Source: Maribacter polysaccharolyticus (GTDB lineage Bacteria > Bacteroidota > Bacteroidia > Flavobacteriales > Flavobacteriaceae). Taken from it: a stretch of DNA of 64,000 nt. The stretch is from contig NZ_JARBUY010000003.1 in the NCBI RefSeq assembly GCF_028882255.1, forward strand, positions 333,018-397,017. The letters are read 5' to 3'. This document shows, piece by piece, positions 9,110-19,206 of the stretch. Under the pieces are notes generated by a model that was not told the DNA's origin, ran no database searches, and saw only the letters and a program-made list of their open reading frames with translations. Position numbers and translations under genes: made by a program. Positions within the stretch are counted from its first letter, which is position 1. Each line of letters opens with the position of its first letter.

Positions 9110-10465
9110 ATGAGTCCGATCGTTATACAAATTATCCAATTCTTTTTAAGTCTGTCCCTATTAATCGTACTTCACGAGCTAGGGCATTTTATTCCAGCCA
9201 AGATTTTTAAGACCAGGGTAGAAAAATTCTATCTGTTTTTCGATGTCAAATTTTCACTTTTCAAGAAAAAAATCGGGGAAACCGTTTATGGTATCGGCTG
9301 GTTACCTCTTGGGGGTTATGTGAAGATTGCCGGAATGATCGATGAGAGTATGGATACCGAAGCCTTAAAGGAAGAGCCCAAAGAGTGGGAGTTCCGGAGT
9401 AAACCGGCTTGGCAACGATTGATCATTATGCTGGGTGGGGTAACGGTCAACTTTATCTTGGCCGTGATCATTTATGTGGGCCTTGCTTTTGCCTATGGGG
9501 ATGAGTATGTACCCGCAGAAAGCCTAAAGGATGGTTTTTTGGTAACTGAGAAAACCTTGGGCGATAAGTTAGGGGTGCTCACCGGGGATAAGATCATTGC
9601 CGTAGATGGTAAAAAGGTCGAAGCATTTCGGAATATATTGCCAGAGATCGTTTATGGGGAGACCATGACGGTGGTTCGCGACGGGAGGACTTTTGAGCAG
9701 GCTATCCCCGTTGATTTTATCGCCACTTTATCGGAAGATAAGGATAAGGTCCGTTTTTTGAGCTATAGGCTCCCATTTATCATCAAGAACGTGGCGGAAG
9801 GATCCATAAACAAGGGGGTTGATTTTCAGGCCTTTGATGAGGTGATAAAGGTCAATGGTACCGAAGTATCCTATGTAGATCAAGTAAAGCCCATTTTGGA
9901 AGCCAATAAGGGACAGGAGTTGGTGTTGACGGTTAAAAGAAAAAATGGCGATATCGTCGATTTGAAGGTACAAGTAAGCGATGAAGCTACCATAGGCGTT
10001 CAGCTAGGGGGGTTGACGATGCAGGAATATGCGGATAAAGGTTATTTTGATATAAAAACGAAGAAATATTCATTTTTGGAATCCATTCCTGCCGGGGTCG
10101 ATAAGGGAGTATCTACCTTAAGTACCTATATCAAGGGCATGAAGAAGATTTTCAACCCCGATACCGGGGCCTATAAGGAAGTGGGTGGTTTTGCGGCCAT
10201 TGGGGGGCTGTTTCCCGATAGTTGGAACTGGCCGGTTTTTTGGAACACCACTGCATTCATATCGATAATACTGGCTTTTATGAATATTCTGCCCATACCC
10301 GCTTTGGATGGGGGGCATGTATCGTTTCTGTTGTATGAGATCGTTACGGGAAGAAAGCCGAGCGACAAATTTTTGGAGTATGCCCAGATGATCGGTTTCT
10401 TTATTTTAATAGCATTATTGCTGTTTGCCAACGGTAATGATCTATACAAATGGTTATTTAAATAG
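9110..10465 (+). CDS. rseP: RseP-type site-2 zinc metalloprotease
   Basis: A 451-residue intramembrane protease of family M50. The zinc motif HELGH (residues 22-26) lies in the first membrane helix. Two PDZ-like regions fill about residues 115-300. The third zinc ligand is Asp400 in LPIPALDGG near the C-terminal helices. Such proteases cut anti-sigma factors after a first periplasmic cleavage and clear leftover signal peptides. In flavobacteria the sigma/anti-sigma partners are usually elsewhere, and none is visible here. The length and motif spacing are normal. Confidence 0.95.
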   Translation: MSPIVIQIIQFFLSLSLLIVLHELGHFIPAKIFKTRVEKFYLFFDVKFSLFKKKIGETVYGIGWLPLGGYVKIAGMIDESMDTEALKEEPKEWEFRSKPAWQRLIIMLGGVTVNFILAVIIYVGLAFAYGDEYVPAESLKDGFLVTEKTLGDKLGVLTGDKIIAVDGKKVEAFRNILPEIVYGETMTVVRDGRTFEQAIPVDFIATLSEDKDKVRFLSYRLPFIIKNVAEGSINKGVDFQAFDEVIKVNGTEVSYVDQVKPILEANKGQELVLTVKRKNGDIVDLKVQVSDEATIGVQLGGLTMQEYADKGYFDIKTKKYSFLESIPAGVDKGVSTLSTYIKGMKKIFNPDTGAYKEVGGFAAIGGLFPDSWNWPVFWNTTAFISIILAFMNILPIPALDGGHVSFLLYEIVTGRKPSDKFLEYAQMIGFFILIALLLFANGNDLYKWLFK

Positions 10466-10730
10466 AGAAAGCGATCTTAACCTCTTAGAAATTGCTTAAT
10501 TATTCCATATTAAGTAGAAATACATATTTTTATTGGGTTCATTCGTGCCATTATTAACAATATTTTAATAATAAGGGTGCTTTTTTTGTGATATTTCAAC
10601 AATAAAGAAAGATTATAGCTTGAAATTGAGTTTGTAACAAAAATTATGATAATTATAACTTTTTTAACAAAAAGTTAAATAAAAGTGTAATTTTTCGTTA
10701 GTTTTAAACTTATAATCAAACTATAATTTT

Positions 10731-13700
10731 ATGAAAAAAAGAACTTTTCTATTCTTTCTTGTTTTTCTAAATGCCGTGGCATCTTTTGTTATGGCTCAGG
10801 AAATGATTGTTACGGGTATCGTATATGATGGTACGGGAAATGTGTTGCCAGGTGTGAACATCTTGGTAAAAGGAACCCAACGTGGTGCCTCTGCAGATTT
10901 TGATGGTAAATTTCAGATTAGGGCTTCTTCGGGAGAGTTTCTTATATTTTCCTATTTGGGTTTTACCACCAAGGAAATTGAGGTAACCGGGAATCAATTG
11001 AACGTTACCTTGGAAGAAGACACCAATGAACTCGATGAAGTTGTTGTCACTGCCTTCGGGGTTGAAAAAAAGGAAAAGTCGTTAGGCTACTCTGTGACTA
11101 AAGTCAATACTGAGGATGTTATATTGGCGGGTCAGGTAAGTGCTGTTGAAGCCCTTCAGGGTAGGGTGGCTGGCGTGCAGATCAACAGGGCATCGGGATC
11201 CGCTGGAGGTGGTGTGGATATCTTGGTCAGAGGGATATCTTCCATTAATCCCGGTAGAAATAACCAGCCTTTGATCATCGTGGACGGTCTGGCGATCAAC
11301 AACGATAACATATCGGGAAACATTTTGCCAAGTTCCGGATCCAATGCGCCCAGTAGCTCGGAGCAATTTGCTTTTTCAAGTAGGTCGGGAGATATCAATC
11401 CAGAGGATATTGAGAATTATAGTGTGCTTAAGGGTGCTGCGGCAACGGCATTGTATGGGGTTAGGGCAGCAAATGGTGCGATAGTAATCACTACCAAAAA
11501 AGGGCGATTCGGTAAGGCAAGGATAAATGTAACCATGAATACCACGTTCAGAAAAGTGACCAAAGTACCCGAATTACAGACCACCTATAGGGAGGGTTAT
11601 CTTGGTTCTCCTAGGGTACTTTACACCCCGGAAACGGAAACGGGCTATACTTTAACGGGTACTAGTACGCCCTTCTATTCCTTTGGGCCGGAATATTCGG
11701 TAGATTCATTTCAGTATGATGAGGATACCGTGTTGGATTTGAGTAATGACAAGTTCCACGATATCTATGACGATTTGTTCTCAACAGGAATAAACACACA
11801 GATCAACTTTAATATTAGTGGTGCCGATGATAGGTTTGACTACTTTTTCTCGGTTGGTAACAGTAGCGACCAGAGTATTGTCCCTAATTCGGATTACGGA
11901 AAGCTGTCCTTTAGGTTTAAAGGGGGCTACAAGGTTACCGATAATTTCAAGATCAGTTCATCCATTCAGTATACAAATTCCGGGGGGCGTAGGGCCAATG
12001 GTGGGGACAAGTCCATTATCAGCTCTTTGGCCTATTATTCACCCACCTTCGATTTGAACGATTATAAAAATGCAGATGGTACACAACGAAATTACACCCC
12101 TTGGATCGACAATCCACGTTATTTTGCAGAAGTGAGTGCGTTGACAGACGATGTAAACCGTTGGATCGGGAATGTTACCCTGAATTGGAGCCCTTTGGAT
12201 TGGCTCAACCTGTCTTACCAAGCACAAATTGATAATTACTCGGATCATAGGAATCGATTTGTGCCACCTGAATTGGATACAGGATCACAAGTGGGAGGAT
12301 TTATCATAAATGAAAATGTACTTTTTACAGGGATTGAGTCGAATTTTTTAGCGACTATGACCAAAAATTGGAGCGAGGATTTCAATACCTCCTTGTCTTT
12401 GGGTAACCAAATTTCGGATGTCAAAAGCAACTACGACCGTATGTATGGTGAAAATTTGAACATTGCCCATTACAATGATATCAGCAATGCAACCATATTG
12501 GACAATTCCAATAGTGTCACCCAAGTTCGAAATGTAGGGGTTTTTGGAGAACTCAAATTGGAATATATGGATAAAGTGTTTGTTACTTTTACGGGAAGAA
12601 ACGACTGGGTCTCTACCCTTCCTCAAGAAGACCGTTCTTTCTTTTATCCGTCTATTAGTGGTGCATATTTATTTTCGGAAGATATTGTTTCGGACAATGA
12701 TATTTTCTCATTCGGAAAATTAAGGGCTTCTTGGGCAGAAGTAGGTAAAGGTCCAGGCTTCGGTGACAGCGGTCATTATTTCGTGGCCGATGGGGATTTT
12801 CCTTTTAATGGCGTGGGTGGATTTCGGTCCAGTACAAGTACAGGCTTGAATCTTGTTCCCGAACGCACAAGAACATGGGAGGTAGGTACAGACCTTAGGT
12901 TTTTTAAAAATAGATTGAGGTTTGACTATTCTTACTTCACATCAAAGGTCAATAATCAAATATTTGATGTCAATATGGCCTATTCAACCGGCCTTTCCTC
13001 AGTAACCAGAAATGCAGGGAACTATAAGAATTGGGGACACGAACTCTTAATAAGTGGCGATGTTGTAAAAACGGAAGACCTAAATGTTGAATTGATTTAT
13101 AATTTTTCAACGAATAGAGGGGAAGTATTGGACCTTCCTGATGATGTTGAAAACGTGACATTTGCAGGTGACGGGGCCCCGGAATTGTACCTAAGGGTCA
13201 AGGAAGGGGATAAAATGGGATCACTTTACGGATACAACTGGACCTATGTAGATGGGGAACTTTTTATTAATTCCGCTGGATACCCGGAAATAGATGATAG
13301 TGAAGGATATGTTATCGTGGGGAATGCACTTCCGGATTTTACAATGTCCTTGGGAAGTAATATCAAGTGGAAAAACTTAGGGTTGAATTTTTTGGTAGAA
13401 TGGAAAAAAGGAGGGGATAAGTACAGTTGGGCAAGACGTACAATGATCCGTAATGGTACAAGTAAGGTAACAGAATATAGGAATATTGATGATTATGTCT
13501 TCGAAGGGGTTATGGAAGATCCCGATGCCCCGGGAACTTATGTTACCAATACTACCCCTACTGCATATGGGCTCGATGAAAGCTATTATAGGAGTTGGAC
13601 TTACTTTACGGGTGCTGCGGAGAATTACCTCCAGGATGCATCATGGGTTAAGTTAAGAAGTGTAGGCCTTAGTTATGATCTTAGGGAGTTATTCGGGAAA

Positions 13701-13883
13701 AAGAATCTTTTCGATAATTTGGTGCTAAGCGTCAGTGCCAACAATATTTTGTTATGGACCCCTTATGATGGTTATGATCCAGAAGGAAGCGCATATAGTG
13801 CCGGAAGCAATATTTATGGTTTCTCAGGAAAAGGGATTCCTCTGACGGAAAATTATTCCATGGGTCTTAAAATAGGGTTTTAA
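10731..13883 (+). CDS. SusC-like TonB-linked outer-membrane protein
   Basis: 1050 residues. A signal peptide ends near VMAQ (residue 23), followed by a carboxypeptidase-regulatory-like domain (residues about 26-105), the TonB box region LDEVVVTAFG, and a plug with ALQGRVAGVQI, VRGISS and QPLIIVDGLAINN. The rest is a 22-strand-type barrel ending in an aromatic-rich strand that closes with LKIGF. It is the transport channel of a SusCD complex, which pulls a ligand (glycan or peptide) captured by the SusD lid into the periplasm. The partner gene follows after 12 bases. No glycoside hydrolase, peptidase or sensor is attached, so the substrate cannot be inferred. Confidence 0.95.
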   Translation: MKKRTFLFFLVFLNAVASFVMAQEMIVTGIVYDGTGNVLPGVNILVKGTQRGASADFDGKFQIRASSGEFLIFSYLGFTTKEIEVTGNQLNVTLEEDTNELDEVVVTAFGVEKKEKSLGYSVTKVNTEDVILAGQVSAVEALQGRVAGVQINRASGSAGGGVDILVRGISSINPGRNNQPLIIVDGLAINNDNISGNILPSSGSNAPSSSEQFAFSSRSGDINPEDIENYSVLKGAAATALYGVRAANGAIVITTKKGRFGKARINVTMNTTFRKVTKVPELQTTYREGYLGSPRVLYTPETETGYTLTGTSTPFYSFGPEYSVDSFQYDEDTVLDLSNDKFHDIYDDLFSTGINTQINFNISGADDRFDYFFSVGNSSDQSIVPNSDYGKLSFRFKGGYKVTDNFKISSSIQYTNSGGRRANGGDKSIISSLAYYSPTFDLNDYKNADGTQRNYTPWIDNPRYFAEVSALTDDVNRWIGNVTLNWSPLDWLNLSYQAQIDNYSDHRNRFVPPELDTGSQVGGFIINENVLFTGIESNFLATMTKNWSEDFNTSLSLGNQISDVKSNYDRMYGENLNIAHYNDISNATILDNSNSVTQVRNVGVFGELKLEYMDKVFVTFTGRNDWVSTLPQEDRSFFYPSISGAYLFSEDIVSDNDIFSFGKLRASWAEVGKGPGFGDSGHYFVADGDFPFNGVGGFRSSTSTGLNLVPERTRTWEVGTDLRFFKNRLRFDYSYFTSKVNNQIFDVNMAYSTGLSSVTRNAGNYKNWGHELLISGDVVKTEDLNVELIYNFSTNRGEVLDLPDDVENVTFAGDGAPELYLRVKEGDKMGSLYGYNWTYVDGELFINSAGYPEIDDSEGYVIVGNALPDFTMSLGSNIKWKNLGLNFLVEWKKGGDKYSWARRTMIRNGTSKVTEYRNIDDYVFEGVMEDPDAPGTYVTNTTPTAYGLDESYYRSWTYFTGAAENYLQDASWVKLRSVGLSYDLRELFGKKNLFDNLVLSVSANNILLWTPYDGYDPEGSAYSAGSNIYGFSGKGIPLTENYSMGLKIGF

Positions 13884-13895
13884 TAAAAATTAGGA

Positions 13896-15383
13896 ATGAT
13901 GAGAAAAGTATTAAAAAATATATTTATTGGAACGTTGCTTGTCGGTATTATGGCCTGCAGCGACGATTATTTTGACGTGAACACACCTTCTGCCTCGGTG
14001 GATGTTGAAGATTTGGGAATGAGTGATCTTTTGGGACCTGTGATACATAGTACCCTTTATGCCCAATATTATGCTGAAACTGTTGTAGGAAATTATACGC
14101 AATATTTCGGTGGATATGGTTATGCTGCTGCGGGATACTCAGAATTGTCCGCTACGTGGAGCGAGATTTATCTTTATATTTTGCCCAATACAGAGGCTAT
14201 CAAAAACAAAGCGGAAGAAACTGGCGCTATACATTATGGTGCCATAGCAGAGATTCTTGAGGCAGCGAATATTGGATTGGCTGCCGATATGTGGGACAAC
14301 ATACCGTTTACCGAAGCTACAGACGGAACGGAGAATCCTTATCCGAATTTCGATACACAGGAAGAGGTATATGCATCGGCCATAAATCTTTTGGACAGTG
14401 CTATTTCCGCCCTCCTATCTGAAGATAATTCCAATATCTCTGTTGGGGATGAGGATTTGATCTATGGAGGGGATATGGATCAATGGCTAAGGGCGGCCTA
14501 TACCATTAAGGCGAGACTTCAATTGCATTTGATCTATAAGGGGGTGTATTCGGCATCCGATGTGTTGACTACTATCGAAAATGGCTTTACCACTGTGGAT
14601 GATGATTTCCTTTTGGACTTTCCGAGTGATGAACTTAATCCATGGTATGCGAATAATGTATTGACCCGGAACACCGGGAATTATTATAGGGCCCCAAACG
14701 ACCAAATAGTTGGGATGATGAACGGTAACAGCTATCCTTTTGAGAGTGGTATAGTTGATATTGACCCTCGTTTACCGATTATGTTTCAGAATGAAGGGGC
14801 AGAAGGTGATCCCTGGAGGGGGTTTATAAATGGAGGGGAAGGAGAGTCCTTTGATGGAGAAGATGCCAATACCTTTTTTAAGGATGGAGGATATTATACC
14901 AACGCTACCGCCCCTTTGATCCTTATAACTTATGCTGAGGCTATGTTCATAAAGGCCGAAGCCGCTTTCTTGGCTAATGGAGGTAATGAAACCAGTGTAG
15001 GGGCCAATAATACGGCCTATGAGGCTTATATGGATGGAATTGCGGCAAGTATGGAGAAATTGGGAGCGGAAGGAACGGATTATATGGCTGATACTTCAGT
15101 GGATGTGGGAGTCGGCAACTTGATGCTTAACCACATTATGAAGGAAAAATATATAGCCAATTATTTAAATGTGGAAACTTATAATGATTTTAGGCGATAT
15201 GATTTTTCAAGTGACGTTTTCATGGACTTGGCATTGCGATTGGAAGGCGAAGGGGATGATTCGGAATATGCCGGACAATGGTATAGAAGGGCAGTTTATC
15301 CAGATTCTGAACAAAATTCCAATGAAGACGTTGTAAATGCCAATTGGCAAGAACCTACCGTTGATGTTTGGTGGGCACAATAA
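13896..15383 (+). CDS. SusD/RagB-like outer-membrane lipoprotein
   Basis: 495 residues. The lipoprotein signal ends in GIMAC with Cys21 as the lipid anchor; a second ATG one codon in gives the same protein. The body is helix-rich with TPR-like features of the SusD-like fold (AEILEAANIGLAADMWDNIPFTEA, PLILITYAEAMFIKAEA). It looks closest to the SusD-like subfamily often labelled nutrient-binding, several members of which go with peptide rather than glycan uptake. It forms the surface lid over the SusC channel directly upstream. A strong hairpin 36 bases after the stop ends the unit. Confidence 0.92.
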   Translation: MMRKVLKNIFIGTLLVGIMACSDDYFDVNTPSASVDVEDLGMSDLLGPVIHSTLYAQYYAETVVGNYTQYFGGYGYAAAGYSELSATWSEIYLYILPNTEAIKNKAEETGAIHYGAIAEILEAANIGLAADMWDNIPFTEATDGTENPYPNFDTQEEVYASAINLLDSAISALLSEDNSNISVGDEDLIYGGDMDQWLRAAYTIKARLQLHLIYKGVYSASDVLTTIENGFTTVDDDFLLDFPSDELNPWYANNVLTRNTGNYYRAPNDQIVGMMNGNSYPFESGIVDIDPRLPIMFQNEGAEGDPWRGFINGGEGESFDGEDANTFFKDGGYYTNATAPLILITYAEAMFIKAEAAFLANGGNETSVGANNTAYEAYMDGIAASMEKLGAEGTDYMADTSVDVGVGNLMLNHIMKEKYIANYLNVETYNDFRRYDFSSDVFMDLALRLEGEGDDSEYAGQWYRRAVYPDSEQNSNEDVVNANWQEPTVDVWWAQ

Positions 15384-15418
15384 GCATTAATATAGGTCAT
15401 TTTTTAAATCAAATTGGG

Positions 15419-15448
15419 ATATAGGGGGGCGTCCCCCCTATATTTTAA
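15419..15448 (+). terminator. Hairpin terminator after susCD
   Basis: A perfect 11-bp stem (ATATAGGGGGG with CCCCCCTATAT) around a CGT loop is followed by TTTTAAAT. The six consecutive G-C pairs make it very stable. Confidence 0.75.
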
Positions 15449-15479
15449 ATCATTTTTTTAATTGCAAAACCTTTTTTGT

Positions 15480-15510
15480 TTGGCGTATTTGAAAAAAGCA
15501 TTTATATTTG
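15480..15510 (+). promoter_or_regulatory. Promoter of tRNA-Asn (TTG - 20 bases - TATATTTG)
   Basis: TTG at 15480-15482 and TATATTTG at 15503-15510 fit the Bacteroidota promoter. The tRNA begins 32 bases downstream. Confidence 0.6.
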
Positions 15511-15541
15511 CACCCGCTTTAGGTAATAAAGCAGGATAAAT

Positions 15542-15615
15542 TCCTCCTTAGCTCAGTTGGTTAGAGCATCTGACTGTTAATCAGAGGGTCCTTGGTTCGA
15601 GCCCAAGAGGGGGAG
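15542..15615 (+). tRNA. tRNA-Asn (anticodon GTT)
   Basis: A full cloverleaf of 74 nt. The acceptor arms TCCTCCT/AGGGGGA have one G-T pair. The D arm has AGCTCAGTTGGTTAGAGC, the anticodon stem TCTGA/TCAGA encloses the loop CTGTTAA with GTT at 15576-15578, and the T arm contains GGTTCGAGCC. CCA is not encoded (GCAA follows). A terminator lies 12 bases further on. Confidence 0.97.
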
Positions 15616-15626
15616 CAACAAAGAAG

Positions 15627-15653
15627 AAGCCACACGAAAGTGTGGCTTTTTTT
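15627..15653 (+). terminator. Intrinsic terminator after tRNA-Asn
   Basis: The stem AAGCCACAC/GTGTGGCTT with a GAAA tetraloop is followed by a run of T. Confidence 0.88.
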
Positions 15654-15767
15654 ATTTCGAAAATCTTGGGCAAGAAGGCTGGTCCAAATCATTTCCAAAC
15701 CTTATTTACTTCAATAAATTGCTTGTAATTGGCTAATAATTAGTATATTGTATAAAATAGGATCAGA

Positions 15768-16154
15768 ATGAACAGAAAAGTTTTTATACAAAAAACAATG
15801 GGGGCCATGCTTATTGCACTGCCTGCCTTTTCATTGATCGGGTGTTCCAGTTCCGATAATGGATCGGATAATAATCCGGATCCAGAACCGGATCCAGACC
15901 CTCAAGGTAATTGTTTGGAAAACGGGACTGAAATTAATATTTCTGCCAATCATGGTCACAGTTTGAACGTATCCCAAGCCGATGTACAAGCTGGCGTAGA
16001 GAAGGTTTATTCAATTCAGGGTAGTTCGGGGCATAATCATGAAGTTACCTTAACCGTGGCAAATTTCGATGCCTTGAAAAGTAATAACGCTATTACAGTA
16101 GGGTCATCCACTGGAGACGGACATACACATTCCGTAAGGGTTTCTTGTGCCTAG
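15768..16154 (+). CDS. Small His-rich lipoprotein with three HxH motifs
   Basis: 128 residues, family not recognised. The leader ends in FSLIGC, giving Cys26 as a lipoprotein anchor, followed by a Ser/Asn/Asp/Pro linker (about residues 27-46). The remaining 80-residue domain has three regularly placed HxH pairs, H62/H64, H89/H91 and H119/H121, and Cys49 and Cys127 at its two ends. The pairs sit in predicted beta-strands and could form a copper or zinc site on the cell surface or in the periplasm; that is inference. The gene is monocistronic, closed by a bidirectional terminator at 16232. Confidence 0.8.
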   Translation: MNRKVFIQKTMGAMLIALPAFSLIGCSSSDNGSDNNPDPEPDPDPQGNCLENGTEINISANHGHSLNVSQADVQAGVEKVYSIQGSSGHNHEVTLTVANFDALKSNNAITVGSSTGDGHTHSVRVSCA

Positions 16155-16231
16155 TTAATGATAAAACAATGAAATAGGGAATAAGGATATAAATGAGCCA
16201 CGAGCTAACAAATTATTTTTTTCAAACTAAC

Positions 16232-16259
16232 AAAAGCCATTCGATAGAATGGCTTTTTT
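16232..16259 (+). terminator. Bidirectional intrinsic terminator between convergent genes
   Basis: The stem AAAAGCCATTC/GAATGGCTTTT with a GATA loop has T on the plus side and T on the minus side, so it can stop both the HxH lipoprotein gene and the large minus-strand gene ending at 16393. Confidence 0.85.
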
Positions 16260-16392
16260 CATTCTCGGAATCTGTTCGACAAAAATGGGGCACATGGGAT
16301 AAATGATGTTCCATGCGGGACTTATTACCAAGTACAACGATCTTTTATAGCTACTGTATTTTTCTACGGGAAGTCACCAAGGCTATACATCC

Positions 16393-18915
16393 CTAGTTAC
16401 TTTTGACCCGATAGGTAATTCTTCTATTGGAAATCACGGTCCGTACATTTAACGAAAGCGTTGCGGCATTGGAGGTTACCGGAGATGCGCAGATAAAAGA
16501 GGAATTTTGTACCACTACCCTATATTGGTAGCCGTTCATGGATAAGTCCGTTGTACTTAATGTCAAGGTAGCAGTTGAAGAACCTGAATATAGGGACCCG
16601 TCCGTCAAATCTGTAAAAGTCACTCCCCCATCAGTGCTTAACTGCCATTGATAGGCATTTGCATTGTTGGCCGAAACGGTGAAATTGCCTCCCGATCCTG
16701 CAAAGGCCGTAACATCGGAGGGGTGTGTTGTGATGGTAGGTGCAGCTCCCGATTCGAGATAATCCGCCGTACCACTGCTATCTGCATCTGTCGGTGCGGT
16801 ATAACCATCGACTTTATTGGAACCGGTGACTTGGCCATTACCATCCACGGTAGTGGGTAGGTCTGCCAAAAGGCCATCGTTATTATCATCGGTAAACCCA
16901 GCTTCCAACACATCGTAACAACCGTCTCCATCACTGTCAAGGTCTAAATGATTCGGAATACCATCATTGTCCATATCCAAATCGGAACATATTGAAAAAG
17001 TGTTCAAGGTACAGAAATCCGCATCTTGATAATTCGGTGTTCCATCACTGTCGGGATCTGCAGTCGGATCGTTACCATTGGATTCTACCGTATCGGGAAT
17101 ACCATCGTTGTCATCATCAAGGTCATCGATATCCTTGACTCCATCACCATCATAATCATCGAATACCGTGATGGTGACCACTGCGGTATCACATAAATTC
17201 GAATTGCTGTCATCGCAGACTTCATAAGTAAACGTATCGGTGCCCGTAAAACCGAGATCGGGCACATAAGTGAAACTTCCATCGCCTGCCAAGGTCAATG
17301 TCCCGTAAGACACATCGATTATGGGAGTGGTGCTAACCGTCAACAAATCATTAGTCTCCATATCGGTATCATTGGCTAAAATTCCTGTTGCGGAAACGTT
17401 CAGTGTCGTATTCTCAGTGGCATTGAAAGTGTCTGCTGTCGCACAGGGATTGGCATTAACACTTATAATATCCGCCGGGTCGGTGGTCGGGGTACACCCC
17501 AAAAGTGGCGCAATACCCAGTTGGTAATCTCCAGGGGTGTCTATTAAAACATTATCCATTCCTACTCCGGATATTTCTGAAAGTCCGTTTGCGGGAAAGA
17601 CAACCCCAGGGGTAAGGGAATACCAGGTATATTCGGCGGTGGTAGAAGTAAATTCCGCCTGTATCGTCCTTGTTTCACCGGATGTACAGGAATCAAAACT
17701 AGAGGGTGCAACTAAAGTAGTGTTCACTTGGGTTCCCGCTGAGCTTCCCAAAAAATCATAGGGTCCTGCAAAATCCTTTAGATTGGAGGTAAAGGAAGAC
17801 GAAGCCCTGGATTTGGAAAGTACTGCACTGAACGGGGAATCACATGCCGCGGAAGTACCGAACAATGCCCTAGGATCAAATCCCAATTGGGTAAAATTTA
17901 TCCCTACCTCTGCCATATAGCCCGCATTATACGTGTTGGTATAGCCAGAGGTGTTGGTGGTTCCCCAAGGTGGAGCAGTAGTGGAAAAGGTATTTACATT
18001 GCTGAAAAGGGCTCCTGAAGTCACTACGATCTCTCCATAACCATAGGTACTCCCACCGTCAATATTGGAACCCCACGTAAAAGTGGATGTCCCTCCAGGG
18101 GAAGTCCCGGAATTGAATACGGAACGGTCTACCCATAACCGCACTTCCACCCCTGAAACACCACCGCCACCATAGGCAAAACCGATGATCATGTCCCCTA
18201 TTTGGGTAACGTTACCGCTGCCATCGAATTCCCATGCCGTATGGCCTTCTTGACTACCACTGTTGGTAAACCCCGAACCCGATTGGGCCAACTCAGAAAC
18301 AAAGAGTTCAAAATCGACAAAATGATTACCGGAAGAGGACAAGGTAGAAATCATTAGGTTTACCCACAGGTCATCCGTAACATTGATGCCATCCCTTCGC
18401 ATATGTACTCCAGTGTCGACAATATCCGATTTGTTGGGAACAGGGCCACTGACCACTGGCCATGAAGTCTCAGGGTTGTCCCCGTTCTTACCACCAGCGA
18501 AAGAAGTCTGGTCATTTGAGGAATAATTGACATAATCCCTGCCGTAGCGGGAACTGTACCAGATATAACCTGAATTGGATGCATAATTTGGAATGCTCTG
18601 CCTTAGATCGAATGCAATGTTGTTACCTGCCGATAATTGGCCGGCGTACCCATTGGAAACCGCCGTGGCCTCATCAATTACCCCTGCAGATAATACTCCT
18701 CCGTTGTGAAACCAGTCATCTGAAGTAATCCCAGAAATAATATCTCCGGAATAGGCATCTGCCTCAATGCCAAAATTCGCCCCAGTTCCTGTTTGGGAAT
18801 AGATAGGAACGGTGAGCATTAATAACAGGAATAACGGGGTGAGTTTATAAAGAATACACCGGATACCATTCCCTAAAGTACGAATATGGACTATAGTGGG
18901 CTTTTTCATGAGCAA
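16393..18915 (-). CDS. Large secreted protein with tandem-type, TSP3 and Ig-like domains
   Basis: 840 residues. The second Met, two codons in, may be the true start; a signal segment ends near PIYSQ. The N-terminal 400 residues are Gly/Ser/Thr-rich and not recognised. About residues 495-590 form a cadherin-like module ([40 protein letters not shown]). About 590-690 are calcium-binding thrombospondin type-3 repeats ([22 protein letters not shown]). About 725-820 are an Ig-like domain ([13 protein letters not shown]). The chain ends in the basic tail [14 protein letters not shown], which is not a standard type IX sorting domain. It is probably an extracellular adhesin or matrix protein. It is divergent from the DUF4382 lipoprotein gene. 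Confidence 0.85.
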   Translation of the reverse strand: MLMKKPTIVHIRTLGNGIRCILYKLTPLFLLLMLTVPIYSQTGTGANFGIEADAYSGDIISGITSDDWFHNGGVLSAGVIDEATAVSNGYAGQLSAGNNIAFDLRQSIPNYASNSGYIWYSSRYGRDYVNYSSNDQTSFAGGKNGDNPETSWPVVSGPVPNKSDIVDTGVHMRRDGINVTDDLWVNLMISTLSSSGNHFVDFELFVSELAQSGSGFTNSGSQEGHTAWEFDGSGNVTQIGDMIIGFAYGGGGVSGVEVRLWVDRSVFNSGTSPGGTSTFTWGSNIDGGSTYGYGEIVVTSGALFSNVNTFSTTAPPWGTTNTSGYTNTYNAGYMAEVGINFTQLGFDPRALFGTSAACDSPFSAVLSKSRASSSFTSNLKDFAGPYDFLGSSAGTQVNTTLVAPSSFDSCTSGETRTIQAEFTSTTAEYTWYSLTPGVVFPANGLSEISGVGMDNVLIDTPGDYQLGIAPLLGCTPTTDPADIISVNANPCATADTFNATENTTLNVSATGILANDTDMETNDLLTVSTTPIIDVSYGTLTLAGDGSFTYVPDLGFTGTDTFTYEVCDDSNSNLCDTAVVTITVFDDYDGDGVKDIDDLDDDNDGIPDTVESNGNDPTADPDSDGTPNYQDADFCTLNTFSICSDLDMDNDGIPNHLDLDSDGDGCYDVLEAGFTDDNNDGLLADLPTTVDGNGQVTGSNKVDGYTAPTDADSSGTADYLESGAAPTITTHPSDVTAFAGSGGNFTVSANNANAYQWQLSTDGGVTFTDLTDGSLYSGSSTATLTLSTTDLSMNGYQYRVVVQNSSFICASPVTSNAATLSLNVRTVISNRRITYRVKSN

Positions 18916-19206
18916 TAGTTGCCAAAGGATTTTAACGCCACTTTGGAGTTGGACTGAGTATTGTTCGAAAGATGGCTCTTTTTCGAGGAAATTTAAAAAT
19001 ATTGTTGTGAAATGGACATTAATATCGGTCTGTGCCTAACGACTTGTGGTCTGAAAATCTGGTGTTAACATGCATTTCATCGAAAAAATTCAAGAAAATC
19101 AAGTTTTGAGGTAGGGTTTCATGAATATTGTATTGTTGTAAGGGTCAGGCCCATTAACTCATGGGCATAACCTAAATAAACATTTTAATCAAAAAAATCA
19201 GGAATT

